NCBI GenBank assembly: GCA_963070105.1
Contig: OY718803.1
Coordinates: forward strand, 6,925,823-6,989,822
Direction of reading: 5' to 3'
DNA from: Litomosoides sigmodontis
Taxonomy: Eukaryota > Nematoda > Chromadorea > Rhabditida > Onchocercidae
Length of the DNA stretch: 64,000 nucleotides
Below the pieces are notes generated by a model, which made no database searches, was not told the origin of the DNA, and worked only from the letters and a program-made list of their open reading frames with translations. Positions 24,212-38,000 of this stretch are shown piece after piece (positions within the stretch are counted from its first letter, which is position 1; every line of letters begins with the position of its first letter). A program made the position numbers and the translations under genes.

Positions 24212-24697
24212 TCCTTACCTGAAATAAAACAATGCAGTATATATAGAGCCCACAGGCTTACAAACGTTCGACACAAGCTAGGCCAAACGTATGAATACCT
24301 TCGCTCAAACGCGCCTAGTCAAATCATACGAGGACGAACTTACGTACCACGCATACTGCCATCCCCCATTCTAATCGCCCGGACTATCCCATCACGTTAC
24401 TTCTGCAGGAAAGAGGTCGGAGCAGCCGTGAAATATCGTCATGCCTGTTGTGCAACGGATTTGCAAATGTACTGGCATTGTATAACCGTGGTACGTAAGG
24501 TTGAGGGAGAAGGGGGTGAAGTGTTACTTGTAGATGGGGAGATGAGAAGTAAGTAGAGATGCCACCATCAGAGATTAGTTCAGTAGCATTTGATCTCTCA
24601 TTTTACTAATTTCAATGAACTACCGCGATTTTGCTTGACCTTCTCAGCAATAGGAAATTGGGAAACAGTTTCAGGTCCGCAAAAGAATTCATACATT
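24212..24697. promoter_or_regulatory. Divergent NOP58/APRT promoter region
   Basis: 486 bases separate the two start codons. The centre (about 24250-24500) is clearly richer in G+C and CpG than its surroundings, as often seen in housekeeping promoters. A tttcag at 24669-24674, 23 bases before the APRT ATG, may be a spliced-leader acceptor. No individual factor site is claimed. Confidence 0.55.
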
Positions 24698-26019
24698 ATG
24701 AATAATCAGGTGGAAATACTATCGTCAAGGAGTAATCGTGACCTGAAATATTTAAAGGAAGAAGTTGAGTCGAAACTGCGAGTTTTTCCAGACTTTCCAA
24801 AGCCAGGGATCAAATTTATGTGGGATCTTTCTCTTCTAATAGATTGGTGGAAGAATAAAATATTATTTTGCGGAAAAGTTTTTACTACACTGGTAGTTAT
24901 ATTACATTTCAGTGGTGAAAAAGTCTTAAATCCAAAACGAATAGAATATTTTAGGGAAGTTTCAGCATTAAAAAACTGAACTGTGTAGGGTAGTTACAAA
25001 AAAAAGCATACCTTAATTACGTTTTGTGCATAACAGTTTCGATTTCTGCGAAGGTGAAGCCGTTTCATTGACTAAAGCGAATATGAGGAGCTATTCCATT
25101 TTTGAAATCTCATGACACTGATGACATCATGGATCTATTTCACTAAGCAAGGGGAATTGCTTGCAGAGATGTGATGGTATTAATGCGTTATCCGTTGTTA
25201 CTCCAAGAATTGTGTGCAGCAATAGCTGACTATGTCCGTGTTGAAATACCTGTTGCGATAGATGCAATTGCAAGCTTGGAAGCTCGTGGTGGGTCTATTC
25301 ATTTTCAACACTTCTCGAAAAATCAAAACGCGAACAAATAAATTGACAGTCGAAGTTAAAGTCTTTGTCACTTGTACGTTTTTTCGGGAAACATTTTTTT
25401 ATGAGTATGAAATTCAGGTTTCTTATTTGGTCCCCAAATTGCGATGATATTGAAGGTGCCTTTTGTTCCGATTAGGAAAAAAGGCAAGCTACCTGGAAAA
25501 ACATATAAAGAAACCTATCAAAAAGAATATGGCGAAGTTAGTTGTTTTACCTCTTTTGGATTTTGTATGTGTTTTATATTATACTTGATTGTAGTAAATA
25601 ACTGTAATGAGATTTCTATTAGTTTCAAATCTTTTAATCGAATTCCAATCAGAATGACAATGTCGTAGATTAACATTGAATTATTTGATCCTATATTTTT
25701 TTAAAAATCGCGTTATATGTTTTGAAGAAACTGCAGTAAAGTCTTAATTCATTTCTTCAGTGTAGGCGAAATGCAATATTTTGATTTATAGGATATAATC
25801 GAAGTACAAGAAGACGCAGTCAAGCAGGGTTCAAAAGTATTATTGGTTGACGATCTTTTAGCAACAGGTGGTAGCTTAAAAGCAGCTATATCACTGATTG
25901 AGAAAGCTGGTGGTGACGTTGCTGGAACATTCACATTAATCGAACTTGCCTACCTAGAGCCACGAAAACATATGCCGGAACATATTCTCGTTCATTCTTT
26001 TATCACCATGACTGAGTAG
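24698..26019 (+). CDS. APRT: Adenine phosphoribosyltransferase
   Basis: Exons 24698-24819, 25167-25288, 25418-25536 and 25792-26019 (TAG) join in phase to 196 residues. Landmarks in order: [13 protein letters not shown] near the N-terminus, [12 protein letters not shown] (residues about 78-90), the flexible catalytic loop [20 protein letters not shown], and the PRPP-binding loop [17 protein letters not shown] with the paired acidic residues DD. These are all APRT hallmarks, and the family is about 180 residues. APRT makes AMP from adenine and PRPP (purine salvage). Filarial nematodes are thought to depend heavily on purine salvage. The frame stays open upstream of the ATG (ETVSGPQKNSYI), but the tttcag at 24669-24674 favours the ATG used here. 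The second exon's [12 protein letters not shown] differs from the usual FRDISPVL. AATAAA at 26160-26165. Confidence 0.96.
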
Positions 26020-27174
26020 AAGTCACTAGCAAATTAGTGTGAATAATTTTTCAACAGGTCATAGATTCTGTTTTGATTGGCGAATTTTTTGTACTGCGTA
26101 CTCACATAGATGAATAAGATTTCATAAGATTTTTGTTCTTTGATTTTTATTTATTTTGAAATAAATATGTTTATAATGTTGCCTTTTAGCAGTGCTATGA
26201 AAAGGGAAGGTCTAAAAGCCATTTGTGGTGTCTCATGACATCGTTTTTATTAAATGAATGGCATTATTGCAAAGCTTAAAACAGAAAGGAGTGTTATGAG
26301 TGAGCATGTAGCAAAGTAAAAAAATAGCTACTGTGAAAGTTATCATGTGAGTAGTACTGCAATGCTGAAGTACAGTACTACTGCTGTACGGTTACCTCGA
26401 TATTTGTCCTTACATCTTCCAATAATATCTGATTAAGTAAAGTAACTGTGAATTAACAGGAAATTTAAACGACGCTTCCCTGTCATCGTTTGTTTCGATA
26501 ATCGGTATGACTGTAATATTGTAACTGAAGAGTCTTCGTTCTTCGAATTAGGCATTTTAAAATTACTTTGATCCTCTTTGAAAAAAAAATTACTTTTGTG
26601 CTAGTTTAGACATGGGAAGTGATTAATATTCTTACTCTGAAATGTCTCATAGTAACCCTTTCGGTTCTTAGCTAGGAATTTGAAGTGGGCGGAGTGATTT
26701 CCTAGTATTCGTACACCATTCATTGTCACTAATAATTATGGAAGGTTTTAATTGCAACTGCGATTTAAATCTTTCCGAAATTTTGGAAAAAAGTTTTTCT
26801 TTTGCAGAACATCGAGCCCATTTTTCTCATTAAAAAAGTCAGTTATTGCCGTTCTTTTCCATATGCTGTAAAACATTTCGCCACGTCATTATTATTCGAT
26901 GTTATATTCAAGATAGCGTCAATGCACTTCTCTTCAACTGTGTCACTTTTCGCCTCATTTCATCACTTTGATTTCTCATTGCTAATTATTTTATCGAATT
27001 GCATAGTTGTTTCGTTTACTGATTCTTTCGTACTTCATTCTTTGCAATGTCTGAATTGTGCTGTAATTGTAATTAACGCCTATCTGGTTTTTTTATTGAT
27101 GGAGAATTTATTGCAAAATGCTAGGAACTTTGCAGTTTACTGATTTGATGGCAGCATTTAAAGGATAGGTGGAA
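26020..27174. other. Intergenic region, APRT to ZIP transporter
   Basis: AT-rich with the APRT poly(A) signal. A 20-base palindrome-like hairpin (GTACAG...CTGTAC) sits at 26370-26389. The 113-codon frame at 26802-27143 is T-rich, lacks splice partners and is not supported as a gene. Confidence 0.5.
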
Positions 27175-30100
27175 ATGACAATGAGTTCAACTTGGCTGAA
27201 ATTTATTCTTCTGGTTGTGATGTTTGCAGTTACTTTTGGTGCGGGGATGGTACCAGTAAAAGTATGCTACTTTGTTTATATAACTTGTTCACTTAACTGT
27301 ATTCACTTTGCAGGAAAGAGTAAGTAGTATGATGATCAGCGATTTTAACAGTTGTTTGTTTGATGAAGGACGTAGTTTTTTAGATCTCAAAGATATTCAA
27401 AGCAAAAAGTAGCGAATTGATACAAGGAAAATGAATTCTTAAAGCTATTGGGGGGAGGGGAAAGGGGTTACTGTTACTTTGTCAAAACTTTCAGCAAGAA
27501 TTCAAAGTCCTTCATCTATAGAAATTTTCGAAAGATTTCAGGTGCTTAAAATTCTACGAAAGCACGCAGCCTCAGCATCTACATCCTCGAAACAGCGAAA
27601 CGTCTCCTTGGTCTTGTGTTTACTTACTTGTTTTTCGGGTGGTGTTTTCTTCGCTACGTGTTTTTTGCATCTCTTTCCCGAACTCACTGAACATCTTCAT
27701 GAGGTTGTTTCATAACAAATTGCATTCTCATTACTGAGAAATAGGGTTGCATTATTTTCCAATTATTCAGAGACACGGCTACGTGATTTAACCGAAAGTT
27801 CAAAATTATTTTCACTGCCTAGAGCGCAATTTTATTTTTAGAGAACTTTCTATTCTCCTAGAAACTCTCTCTTTGGCGCTCATTTTTTCTTTAATTTATA
27901 CATTTCTTTCATTAATTAATATTATTTGACATCATCTGCAAATGTAAAGTAAAACTAGCATTTCCATTTCTTCAGATGAAGCAGGAATATGGATTTTCCG
28001 TGTCATACCCTCTAGCGGAATTATTGTCATGCGTAGGATTTTTCTTCCTATTTTTTGTTGAAGAAGTCATTTTACTTCTTATACCCGGTGCTGGCCATTT
28101 GCATGGTCCGACAGGTGCTCAGATTACTGAAGGATTCTATGAACAGTAAGTTGATATGAGCAACAAGAGAGATTTTCATATGATTTAAATAAGGCAGCCG
28201 GAAGCTGTTTTAACTGGTTAGATGAGAAACCGTATAGTAAAGACGCTATAACATCTATTATGTTATTGACGTGTTGATTTTAAATGTTTGAATGACTGAT
28301 AGTTCTGTGACTAGCGTATTTCATAAATCAGAATTTTCATGCCTATATTTTTTTGGTGAAGTGTACTATGAGGAAGTATATAAATAAAATTAGGTCTATT
28401 ACTATACTAAATTTGGGGAACGTCATCGTATTACCCAGTTCAAATATTGCGCACTAATTGATATGAATATACAGCAGAATAAGTTTGAGTATTTTAGTGA
28501 AGTAAAAAAAGAGTAAGTCCAAGTAGGGGTTTTTTGCCGCTGGTGTAGAAGATGGAAGTGAAGGAGGTGTATGATGATGGGCAAAAGTGCAATTTTATCG
28601 GATATCAGACAATGCTCTATAATATCATTGGTTAGTTGTCGACATCGCTAGCGGATTTATAGTGTTTCACATTATTTTTGTTTGAAAATATCAAAACTTC
28701 AGAAATCATGATGCCGATCACTGTTATCATGAAAGTGTGAACGTCGATGCTCCTTCGAAAGCTTGCTTATCATGTGGACCGAAAGGTAGGTTTTTAAACA
28801 TTGCTAAATATTGATTGCTTCTGAGGTTATTCCAGTATACAGTTTATCATGATACTTATAAGTGAATTTTGTGTACTAAGACAAAGAAACTTGTTCATGT
28901 TACAGACGAGGATTCATCTAGCAAGGGATTACTGTGTGCAACAAATTCATCGAACCGACCATCTGCAGGTGGTCAACTTGTTAATAAAGGATCCGATTAT
29001 GGGCATCGAGTAGAGTAAGTGTGAACCTTTAGCAGCTTTTTAAACATCTTTTGTAAATTTTATTTTTGGCATTTTTTATGGGTTGCATGCAATGAACTCA
29101 TTGGTTAGGGGTTTGTTTTGTCTTTCTGTGCATCCCTTCGATGAATCAAATTTTCGCATGATATTTTAAGGGAGCAAGCATGATTTTTTTTTTGTTGTAA
29201 GTGGATTTTCAATGTTTTTTCGAACGAAAAAGCATGGATTTGCAGCTTTTCATCTCAACTTTTTTAATACTGAAATTCAGTGGAAAAGACTCAACGCCTT
29301 TGCTCCAAAAATACTCATGCGGTGTTGAATATGGTACTGTGTACCGGAAATCTTGTGGACAGGAATCACGAGGAAAACGAAAGTACTCATTTGCAGCTTA
29401 TCTTCTACATTTTTGCTATTTTAACATTATTTTTTGTTATAACTCGTCAACTAATCTGCTTTTATTTTCTTGTTTTTTTTTCTCTTCTCTCCGAGAGTTG
29501 CATGAAGTTTATTTTTTATTAGGCAGTAGCTATCAATATTTGTCAACTACAAAAATTATTTTTATACGTCATGTGTTTGAGATTAAGTACTTATCTTTTT
29601 TCGGGTTTTATATAATTTTTTGCTATTTATGGTGTGAGTGAAAACATTTTGCACAATAACCATAAATTTAAGAGATGAAATTTTATTATCAAAGAAATAA
29701 ATATATATTTGAATCTTTTAATTTTCTTTATACACGATGTTAGTAAAATAGAAAAAAAATAGCTTTGAGGATCACGTGGTAGTTAGGAAATAAGGCATAT
29801 TGGTTTGGTGAAATAAGGCATATTAGGCGTATTGGTTGTAAGGAATTCTTGACTTTCATACTTCATCCAATATTGAACAAGCGTGTTGACCTGGTCAAAT
29901 ACAGGCTGATCTTTTTAAACTTTGCAAAATTTGTATTTAATTATCTCTTATGCTCTCTAGAGCTTTGACATTGGCAGAACCAGAAGCATGTGAACGAAAC
30001 TGCGATAGCGTTAAGGAAGATCCACCAATTTTGATGAAAAGTCGTCCTCATGCTCATAGCCATGGTGTACGTAGTATCACGTTTGTCTTGGCAATATCAT

Positions 30101-30941
30101 TTCATTCAATTATCGAAGGTCTTGCTTTCGGTGTTCAGGTTTAGTACTATTATTCCATTAATAAAATGCCACTTAGCTTTAAGGTAGAACAGTAAAGTTA
30201 TATTTGACTAGTGCAATCCGAAGAAAATGGAATTTTACATAATATATTTTTGTTTCTATTTTGTGGTTACTTTTTTGTTTTCCTACCAGCATTATGGAAA
30301 TATTTTTTTTCACAAATTTTATTTAATATATAATATTATATCTCTACATCATTGCAGACTGATAATGCCCGAATCGTGGCATTATTTATATCGTTGATGA
30401 TACACAAAATTATAGTGGCATTTTCGGTTGGTCTGCAGCTAGGCCGAACTCACGCACATGCCTTAGGCTGGGTATGTCTAAGTATGGGTCTTTTCTCAAT
30501 CATGTCACCTCTCGGTGGTTTTATTGGTACATTTGTTCAAAGCTCACAAATAGACACACAAGTGAAAGCTTTGACTATACTAATTTTTCAAGGAGTCGCT
30601 GTTGGCACATTCATCTACGTTACATTTTTTGAGGTAAATATTCACGTTTTTATTCTACTTATTAACAACGACGCAATAGCACATCCATGATCAATGCACC
30701 AAGAGCTCATTGATTTTAATATGTCGGATGATTATTAAAAAGTCATTTTAAAGTGAAATATATTTTGCAGGTTTTGTTACATGAACGAGATAACGAACAT
30801 CCAAATCTTCTAAAACTTATTTTTATGTTGATAGGATTTGCATTGATTGGTGGGCTGCGGTTTTTCGACAACCATTCCCATGAACATTCTCATGGATCTC
30901 TTCAAAACCATGGAACTTTTGTCATCACCTCAACCCCATAG
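27175..30941 (+). CDS. ZIP-family zinc transporter (SLC39A1-3 type)
   Basis: Exons 27175-27261, possible 6-nt microexon 27314-27319, 27542-27703, 27976-28145, 28703-28785, 28906-29014, 29961-30138, 30358-30633 and 30771-30941 (TAG) keep phase throughout and encode about 413 residues. Membrane segments: TM1 WLKFILLVVMFAVTFGAGMV, TM2 with CFSGGVFFATCFLHLFPE (the ZIP-I signature), TM3 LLSCVGFFFLFFVEEVILLL, TM4 with the metal-site motif HSIIEGLAFGVQ, TM5 HKIIVAFSVGLQL, TM6 and TM7 GLFSIMSPLGGFIG.. and FQGVAVGTFIYVTFFE, and TM8 LIFMLIGFALIGGL. The TM3-TM4 loop has HGP, CxxC and the His-rich HAHSHG. The C-terminus has HSHEHSHG. These match plasma-membrane or vesicular zinc importers. Substrate by homology. 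The 946-base intron before TM4 is the largest. AATAAA at 31244-31249. Confidence 0.92.
27314..27319 (+). other. Possible 6-nt microexon of the ZIP gene
   Basis: GAAAGA is flanked by ctttgcag and gtaagt, close to ideal nematode splice sites. Inclusion adds Glu-Arg between ..GAGMVPVK and VLKILRKHAAS without changing phase. Confidence 0.4.
29015..29960 (+). other. Large intron of the ZIP gene
   Basis: T-rich 946-base intron. The long open frames at 29201-29641 are low-complexity and are interrupted by intron signals. A 15-base direct repeat GAAATAAGGCATATT occurs at about 29787 and 29809. Confidence 0.7.
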
Positions 30942-32023
30942 TATTTTGTCCGAATAGCGTTGTTTAATCTCTGTAAATAGTTTCTAAGGTGAAAGTTTTT
31001 GCAATCGTTGTGAAGCTGGGTCAGTTTCATGTTTAAGTTATTTTTCTCTTAGTTTTCATATTTTAGGAGTTGCATGCGGTCAAAATTATCAAAATTACTC
31101 TTCGGAAGAATAATCGGTTTTTGATTGTGGAGTAGGGAATAATTGGCAGGGAAAGGAAGCATTATTTGAGGAATTAGAATGGTTTTCACCCCCCCTATTT
31201 CGGAAATGTTTTATTCTTAGCTTATTCATCATATGTTCACATTAATAAATTGCTTGCAAAATTCTTTAGATTCAGTAAATCTGTACATCTATCACGTTCA
31301 TATATATCTTTTTAATCCAGATAGTAAGTAACGGCTGTCATTTATGAAACTATCTGTGACGACCTGAATGTGCATACTTCGTAAGGTGTTATGATAAAAT
31401 CCTCAGTCAAAACGGTGTCACATCGCTAAATGTTGTACTAACTTATACTGACTCTGCGTTTTTTGTTGTCTCATTTTCTGAAAAAAAACTGAAGAAATCA
31501 TTTAAGTGAGACCTGTGCAATGAATAAAAATATTTCCCACCTGTGAATCATTTCTTTTACAGAGAGGTCAGAGCAGAGAGGTTCGCGAAATTTGAGTCAA
31601 GTCATTCGCACAAAAGAACTGTCACATTTTAAATGTGTAAAATAAACTTTAAACGAGACTTAGTCCGTTGCTACGTCTACACTGGTGCATCTATTTCTAA
31701 CAGGGATATATAATGTTGAGGATTTCGTCTGTCTTCAGGATCATTAAATGTGCAAAACATAAGCATCACATCAAGTACTAATTAAATAGATTGTAATGCA
31801 GTTCATTTTGGCGAATAACATTTTTTTTTTACATCCGTTCTCCTATCGCTCAAGCAAAGATTGATTTGCAAAAGTTTATATGTTTAAAGCCAGCGCAATG
31901 GCCTAACTTAGTGCAACGTCAATTGGTGTGCAAGAATGTATTATTTAGATGTTCCTTTCAGTGAAATTTTATTGGCTAACTAGTCTGAGCAGAATGAACG
32001 AGAAGTACTTGTACATCACTGTA
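30942..32023. other. Convergent intergenic region, ZIP and PDZ gene
   Basis: 3'-to-3' spacer of about 1.1 kb. It contains poly(A) signals for both genes: AATAAA at 31244-31249 (+) and TTTATT at 31968-31973, read as AATAAA on the minus strand. No supported gene inside. Confidence 0.65.
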
Positions 32024-35000
32024 TTACAAACGTCGAAGTATAATCAACTTTAATGGTCCTTCTGGACGTGATCGAAGTGTTTTTGTTGCTTCCAGATAAC
32101 TCATACCCTTTACGTCAATTCCATCAATTGCTATTACCTGATCACCAACTTTTACACGACCGCTACGTGCTGCAGAACCGCCTAGAAACGAGTTAAAAAT
32201 AAATTGTTAACAACGTTAACGTTAAGCTCAGTTTTAGTGAACCGTGCTACTTTTTCCTGAATGAAATTGATATTAACAGACTTTTATTCTGATGAACAGA
32301 TACTAATGAACATATTCAAAAAAAAAATTTCCGATGAGCAATTTACAGACTTTCTTTCCATCTCTTTTCTTGTCAAATCATATATCTTCAACTATCACTA
32401 TTTCCACAATGAATGATACCTTCAAAAATCCTTTTGATAATAATTGGTCGATCACCAAATACTGATCCACGGCCACCATCAAGCGCTAAGCCAACACCAA
32501 GATTGCCTTTTGTCAATATCACTTCTTCGGAATCCGTTGAATAATTGAACTGGTCAGGATCAGCAGTAGCTCAAACAGAAAATAAGCCATTCAAAAATCT
32601 CTCTAACCATTTGTTGCACATTTTTTATTTCAATCGCAACAAAATTCTTAAAACTTTGAAATGAAGGTGTATGGATCATGATGTAAAATGATTTCACCGG
32701 TAGAAGCAAATTTATTGGGCTCAGTTGACATGTCATTTGATTTTGTCTTCAATCGTCCAAGTACGAAAACAACGCGTTCAGTTCTTTGCTTGATTAAGGT
32801 TCGCGCATCTGTAGCTGACATCTGGAGTAAACAGTAAGCCGATACCGATTTACGTTGTAAGAAATGAAAATGAGAAACGCTTTGTCAAGAAGTGCCATTT
32901 AATATCACGAGAAATCATGTGACCTGTTTCGTTGAGTGATCTTGCACATAGAAAACACGATCTCCTTTTTCGATAAGGTCGCTCCGATCCGCAATACTGC
33001 CCGATATAACCCTTTGCACCTGAACACATAAGTAAAATCATTATTCAATTGCACTTCAAACAATTAAGTAGGCCAGTCAATTCAACTTAAATACTTACAC
33101 TAATATACTGATCACCGGAAGCTGCTGAACTCAGAATTACACCAACTGAACCTTCCAGATTACTTGCTGGTCTTTTCAGTATTACTTTAAAGATATTGTA
33201 ATCAGCAAATTTTTCACCTAACAAACTTCTGCACTCCAGCATCTGAAATGCTTCAACAATGTTAATTAGATTAATGAAAAGGCATATTTCGACAAAAATT
33301 GAAACCCAAATATGAAAAAATATGAATTGTTTCTAAAATCCAATTTTTATAAAAAGCAGAATACAGCACACCTACAAATTACACCTTTAAAATTGAAATG
33401 GAACTTTAGAACTACAATTGGACACAGAGCAACACGAAATCTTCCAAATTCAAAATATCAACGGGCAAACACTGTAATGATAAACGGATGATGAGAGAAA
33501 GGAAATCATCGCTGATAATAAGGGGTTATTAAAAATTAAATAATTGAAAAGCTATAAATATTACCTCCACTTCAGTTGGTTGTGTTTGCTTATGCAATTC
33601 ATTGCTTGATGTTGCCTCCTTGATCATTTGAAGTGCTGCTTGTTCTGCTTCATCTGCTTCAAGAGGTCTTCCGATCACTTCATCATCTGTTATGTGATCG
33701 AAACGAGAGAAATCGAGACCTTCAACTAATCCATTTTTAGAAAACTACATCACACTGATCCGTACTGATTAGTTCGTCTCATGACGATAAGATTAAATAA
33801 AGGAATGAAAATATTTCTGAACCTTTGATGACCGCCACAGAGGATTCTGTTTCCGGTACGAATGGATACACTTTTGTATTCGATATTCTTTCCGTCACGG
33901 ATGAAGAAGACACTTCCGACGATTCCTTCCCTTTCTGTTTCATTATAATGGCAGATTTTTTTTCAACTTTTTCATGTTGCTTAGTAATGCTGGAAGTTTT
34001 TTCCACTTTGATATTTTCTTCGATGGTAGAGATGAATTCCTTCTCCACGCTACGTGATTCTAAGAGCACTGCAGGAGGTTCTACATTCTGTAATGAATTC
34101 TGTGGTAGCATACGCGGTACGATCTGAAAACGTAAAAGAAGAAAGACAGAGAGGGAGAGAGAGTGAGGGAGAGAGCGCTATCGATGAATATACTACCTTC
34201 ATCTATTAGAGTTGATAATGCAAAATTCGCATCTGACAGACAAGCAATTGAAATGGTGGAAATGATGAGAAAAATAAAAACACTGTAATGGTATTACACT
34301 ACTATATCATTCTAAACTAATTTTGAATTCTTCTTTCAATATTTTCTCATAACTTTCTCTAAGCTTTTCCCACCACTACTCATTCCCTCACTCCATCATT
34401 TTCTTTCACCAAAACATGAAAGAAAAAAGGAATATGCCGACGTATAGCCAAATTTTGAAGTGCACTAACCTTCTCAAAGGATGTTCTCACTTTTGCAAAC
34501 GAATTTCCGGACGCATTGTTGGAAGTTGAAGATTTATTCCTCCATGTTTCAATATTAGTGGAATTTCTTTCAGTGAATCTCTCACTGATCGTTTTGCTAC
34601 CGCTTAATGAAATATTCTTTGAGGTTATCGCTTTCGGAACACTACTGCTACTGTTACTTCGGGATTTGCTACGTTCCGCTGAAGCCATAACGTTTTGGAA
34701 TGTTCTCGGTGTAGGAATTGCACCGTTATCTGCCTTTGTAAACTGTAATGATTTTTTTCTGATAAAACAAAGGCGGAAAGCATAATTTCAACTAAATTTT
34801 AGCTGGAAAATAACATGCTCCATGGAAAAGTTACAGCAAATTAATTGGCAAATTGAGAACACTAAATATATCATTTATCCTATGAACTGGAGTGAAATCA
34901 GCGAGAGAATTTCATGCATTCTTCAATCCACAAATTCCAGTAATTTCTATTTATAAAAATATAGTAAAAATAAAAGTTACCTTTTCAATAAGCTTATTAA

Positions 35001-38000
35001 ACGGTACCGACTTGTCATCTCTAGAACGTCGTGGAACTACTGGTGCCACCGACTTTTCACATTTTTCGTCTGATGATGCCGCCATTTGCGATTCGTTAAC
35101 GGAAAATATCCGATCAATTCTACGAGGATGCTCCGGTTTCCTCGGAATTGATGCAACGGAATTTTCTCGTGTTCGATGAATGGATTTAGTAGGAACGACT
35201 GGGTCAGATTTCTCGAACACAATAGAAGTGGACTTATCTGGAACAGATACAGTGCTACTCTTCGTGAGTGATATGCTAACATAGCAAAAAGAAAATTCCC
35301 GTTGACATGGGAAACACAGAACTGCCTAAACTCCCCAACTGGTTCCATCAAATAATTTGAAACTCTGGAAGCCTCATTGCTTCAACAATAATCTGTTGTC
35401 ATTTAAAGGAGTTATTTCTGATGACCTCAGAACAGAAGTCAGGCTTTAAGAACGCGAATCTCGACTTCTCAGAATCAAAATGTTATTTCTCACTATCAAA
35501 CACCGTAAACGACAGCTCTTATTCATTTTAACAAACTATTTTCCGCGTGAACGTTGCAAAAAAAAAAAAAACCATTTCTGAGAGCGTCAGGTCTTTGAGG
35601 GACGACGTGGTTGACGATATCGTTAAGTTTTGTTGCAGACACGGATGAAGCAAAACGACTCTTCCTCATATCAGCAGAATACGTTTCTACTTTCGAAGTA
35701 TCTTTCGATTTTAGAGTAGGATTTTCGACCAAATTTAAGTCATGATGGCTAATATTAGTTTTCATCGGTCGATTTTCCTGTTTCCCTTCTGAAGTCACCT
35801 CAAATTCCGGGCTACGAGATAGAATCTGAAGCGGAGGTTCTTCCAGGTCGGTGCTTCCATGACTTTCATGGCCATTTCGAGGGACAGTTTTAGAAGTGAC
35901 GAATTCCGACATTGTTCTTTCTTGAGATCTCATAAATGACTGATGTGGTGCAGCCCTTCCTGATTCCGGAGGTGTACTTTTTGGTGATGGATTGGTGATA
36001 GAATCAGACAACAAATTGCATCTAAAAAATTCTTTGGAAAAAATGAAGAAAAAAATGAATCATCTTAATAAATTAAAATTAAAAATTTTGAACTATTCCG
36101 CTAACTAAGCAACTAAATATATAACATTTGGAAAATAGAAACTGATGAAATATCTGAAAACAATGAATTAACAAGGCGATGGCTACAATACTGCTTCAAA
36201 TTAAACGAAGACATCAAAGTATCGCCGTTTAGAACGCGTATTTTGTATGAAATTAAAATTTTACATCTCATAGGCAGATGACTGCTTCATATGATCGCAT
36301 GACTTCCCATTTTCGTGTTGCTTATTTATATGCAACATTTTCACTCCTTCATTTGACTGTGACCAATCATCATGTGGTAACTTCGTTGCTGGAAGATCTG
36401 TTGATGTTGACAAAGTGATGCAAAATTCTTCCGATTCAGCGGCTACTCGTGGATAGCGACGGCAGTTGAAAACAGCTGATGAATCTTCCTGGAATTCACT
36501 TAGCGATTCTTCCATAGACACCTCCGACTTCTCATCTTTGTATTCACTAATACGCGCCGCATCTTCCTCCATTTCACTTTTCAAACGAGCACATTTATAA
36601 CTTTTATGAGCCATAATTTCTTGCACTGATTGATTTGAATTGAATATGCCATTGGATGAAGGAATAGTGTAAGAGGTTGTTGTGTCCTGCAACTCCTGAC
36701 GTACCGCGCCTTCACGATGCACTGTTGAATGAGAAAGTTCTTGTTCAACAGCACCTGGAGAACAAGCTATGAGAGGTTGGCATCTGTTGCGATAAGTTTC
36801 TTTCGACGTTTCTGAGTGAGTCATGGGATCCGGTGATTGCGAAGTCGTATTCGTGAACGATGACGGTGATATTGACTGTCTTGATGGCGTTATTAATGGA
36901 GCAGTAACCGATGGTGTGGAATGCATCTCTTCATCTCCGGTTGGTGGACAAAGCGTACCGTTAAGAAAATTCGGTCGACTGAAAAAGGTTTTAGTAGGAA
37001 TTAGTTAAAAGAATTTAAAAATTATTAATGAAACACATGTTTAACGTGAATACATTGTTTCGTGGTTACCTTTAACTTTGTTACAAATACCTTTCACAGC
37101 GGTAAGTGATGAATCATTTAAATGAGACTACGGTCGATAACCTTATATGAAGTCAATCAAAAAGCAATCTCACATCAATTTTATTCCCATAGTGAATTAA
37201 TTCTATTTAAGAATTTCAAACCGATTACTTGGTGGCGAAACGTCGATTGAATTCATCAAACAACGGACTGGAACAATCCGGATCAGAAGCAAATACGCTA
37301 ACATAAGTTGGTTTATGCTTGATATTAACACGATTTCGGGACATGGTTCGTTGTGATTGTCTCGACTGTTGATGAAGTTGTAATCGATCGCTGTGAAATC
37401 CGGAACAGTTACTGCTCGATGAATGATCGCTACTTATTTTGAATAACATACCATCAGTATCGCCATCGTTACTGTCATTGTTACTGCCATTCATAGATGA
37501 TATCGTTGTATCTAATTTTAAAGCCATTTTACTACCTGAAACACTTTTATTTGAAAAAAATTTTCCGTCAACTCAAAACAACTGATAACATATTTATGAG
37601 TGCAACGGGAACGATTATCGCCAAACTTGAGGCAAGAGAAACGATAAGGTATGTTATTAAGAGGGTAGATTAAAGTTGGAGCAGTAATGTTCTATCCCAT
37701 ATTTTTAACAATTATAATTGCAGGATGAAGTCACTAGGTGCCAGCAATCATCGTACCGAAATCTAATCAATTCGTAAATTTCAACCGTTTTAATGACAAG
37801 AGTGGCCCTTTACAAGATAAAAATGATTTCTATTACATTATCAGCAATTCATACTATCCAGTTTAGAATCATCAAAAAATTATGAAATTCAAAAAAGGTA
37901 ACTGGATTTCACTTCCAATGAAAAATACAACTAACTGATCACATTTCTAAGAGCAAACTGGAAGTGGAAAAATAATGGGATGACTCCACTAGTGATGCCG

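Noticed and set aside
26802..27143. 113-codon open frame upstream of the ZIP gene
   Set aside because: Low-complexity T-rich coding, no splice-linked exons, no family similarity recognised.
29201..29641. 146-codon open frame inside the ZIP gene
   Set aside because: T-rich, Phe/Leu/Tyr-biased translation without motif. It lies within an intron whose borders join exons in phase.
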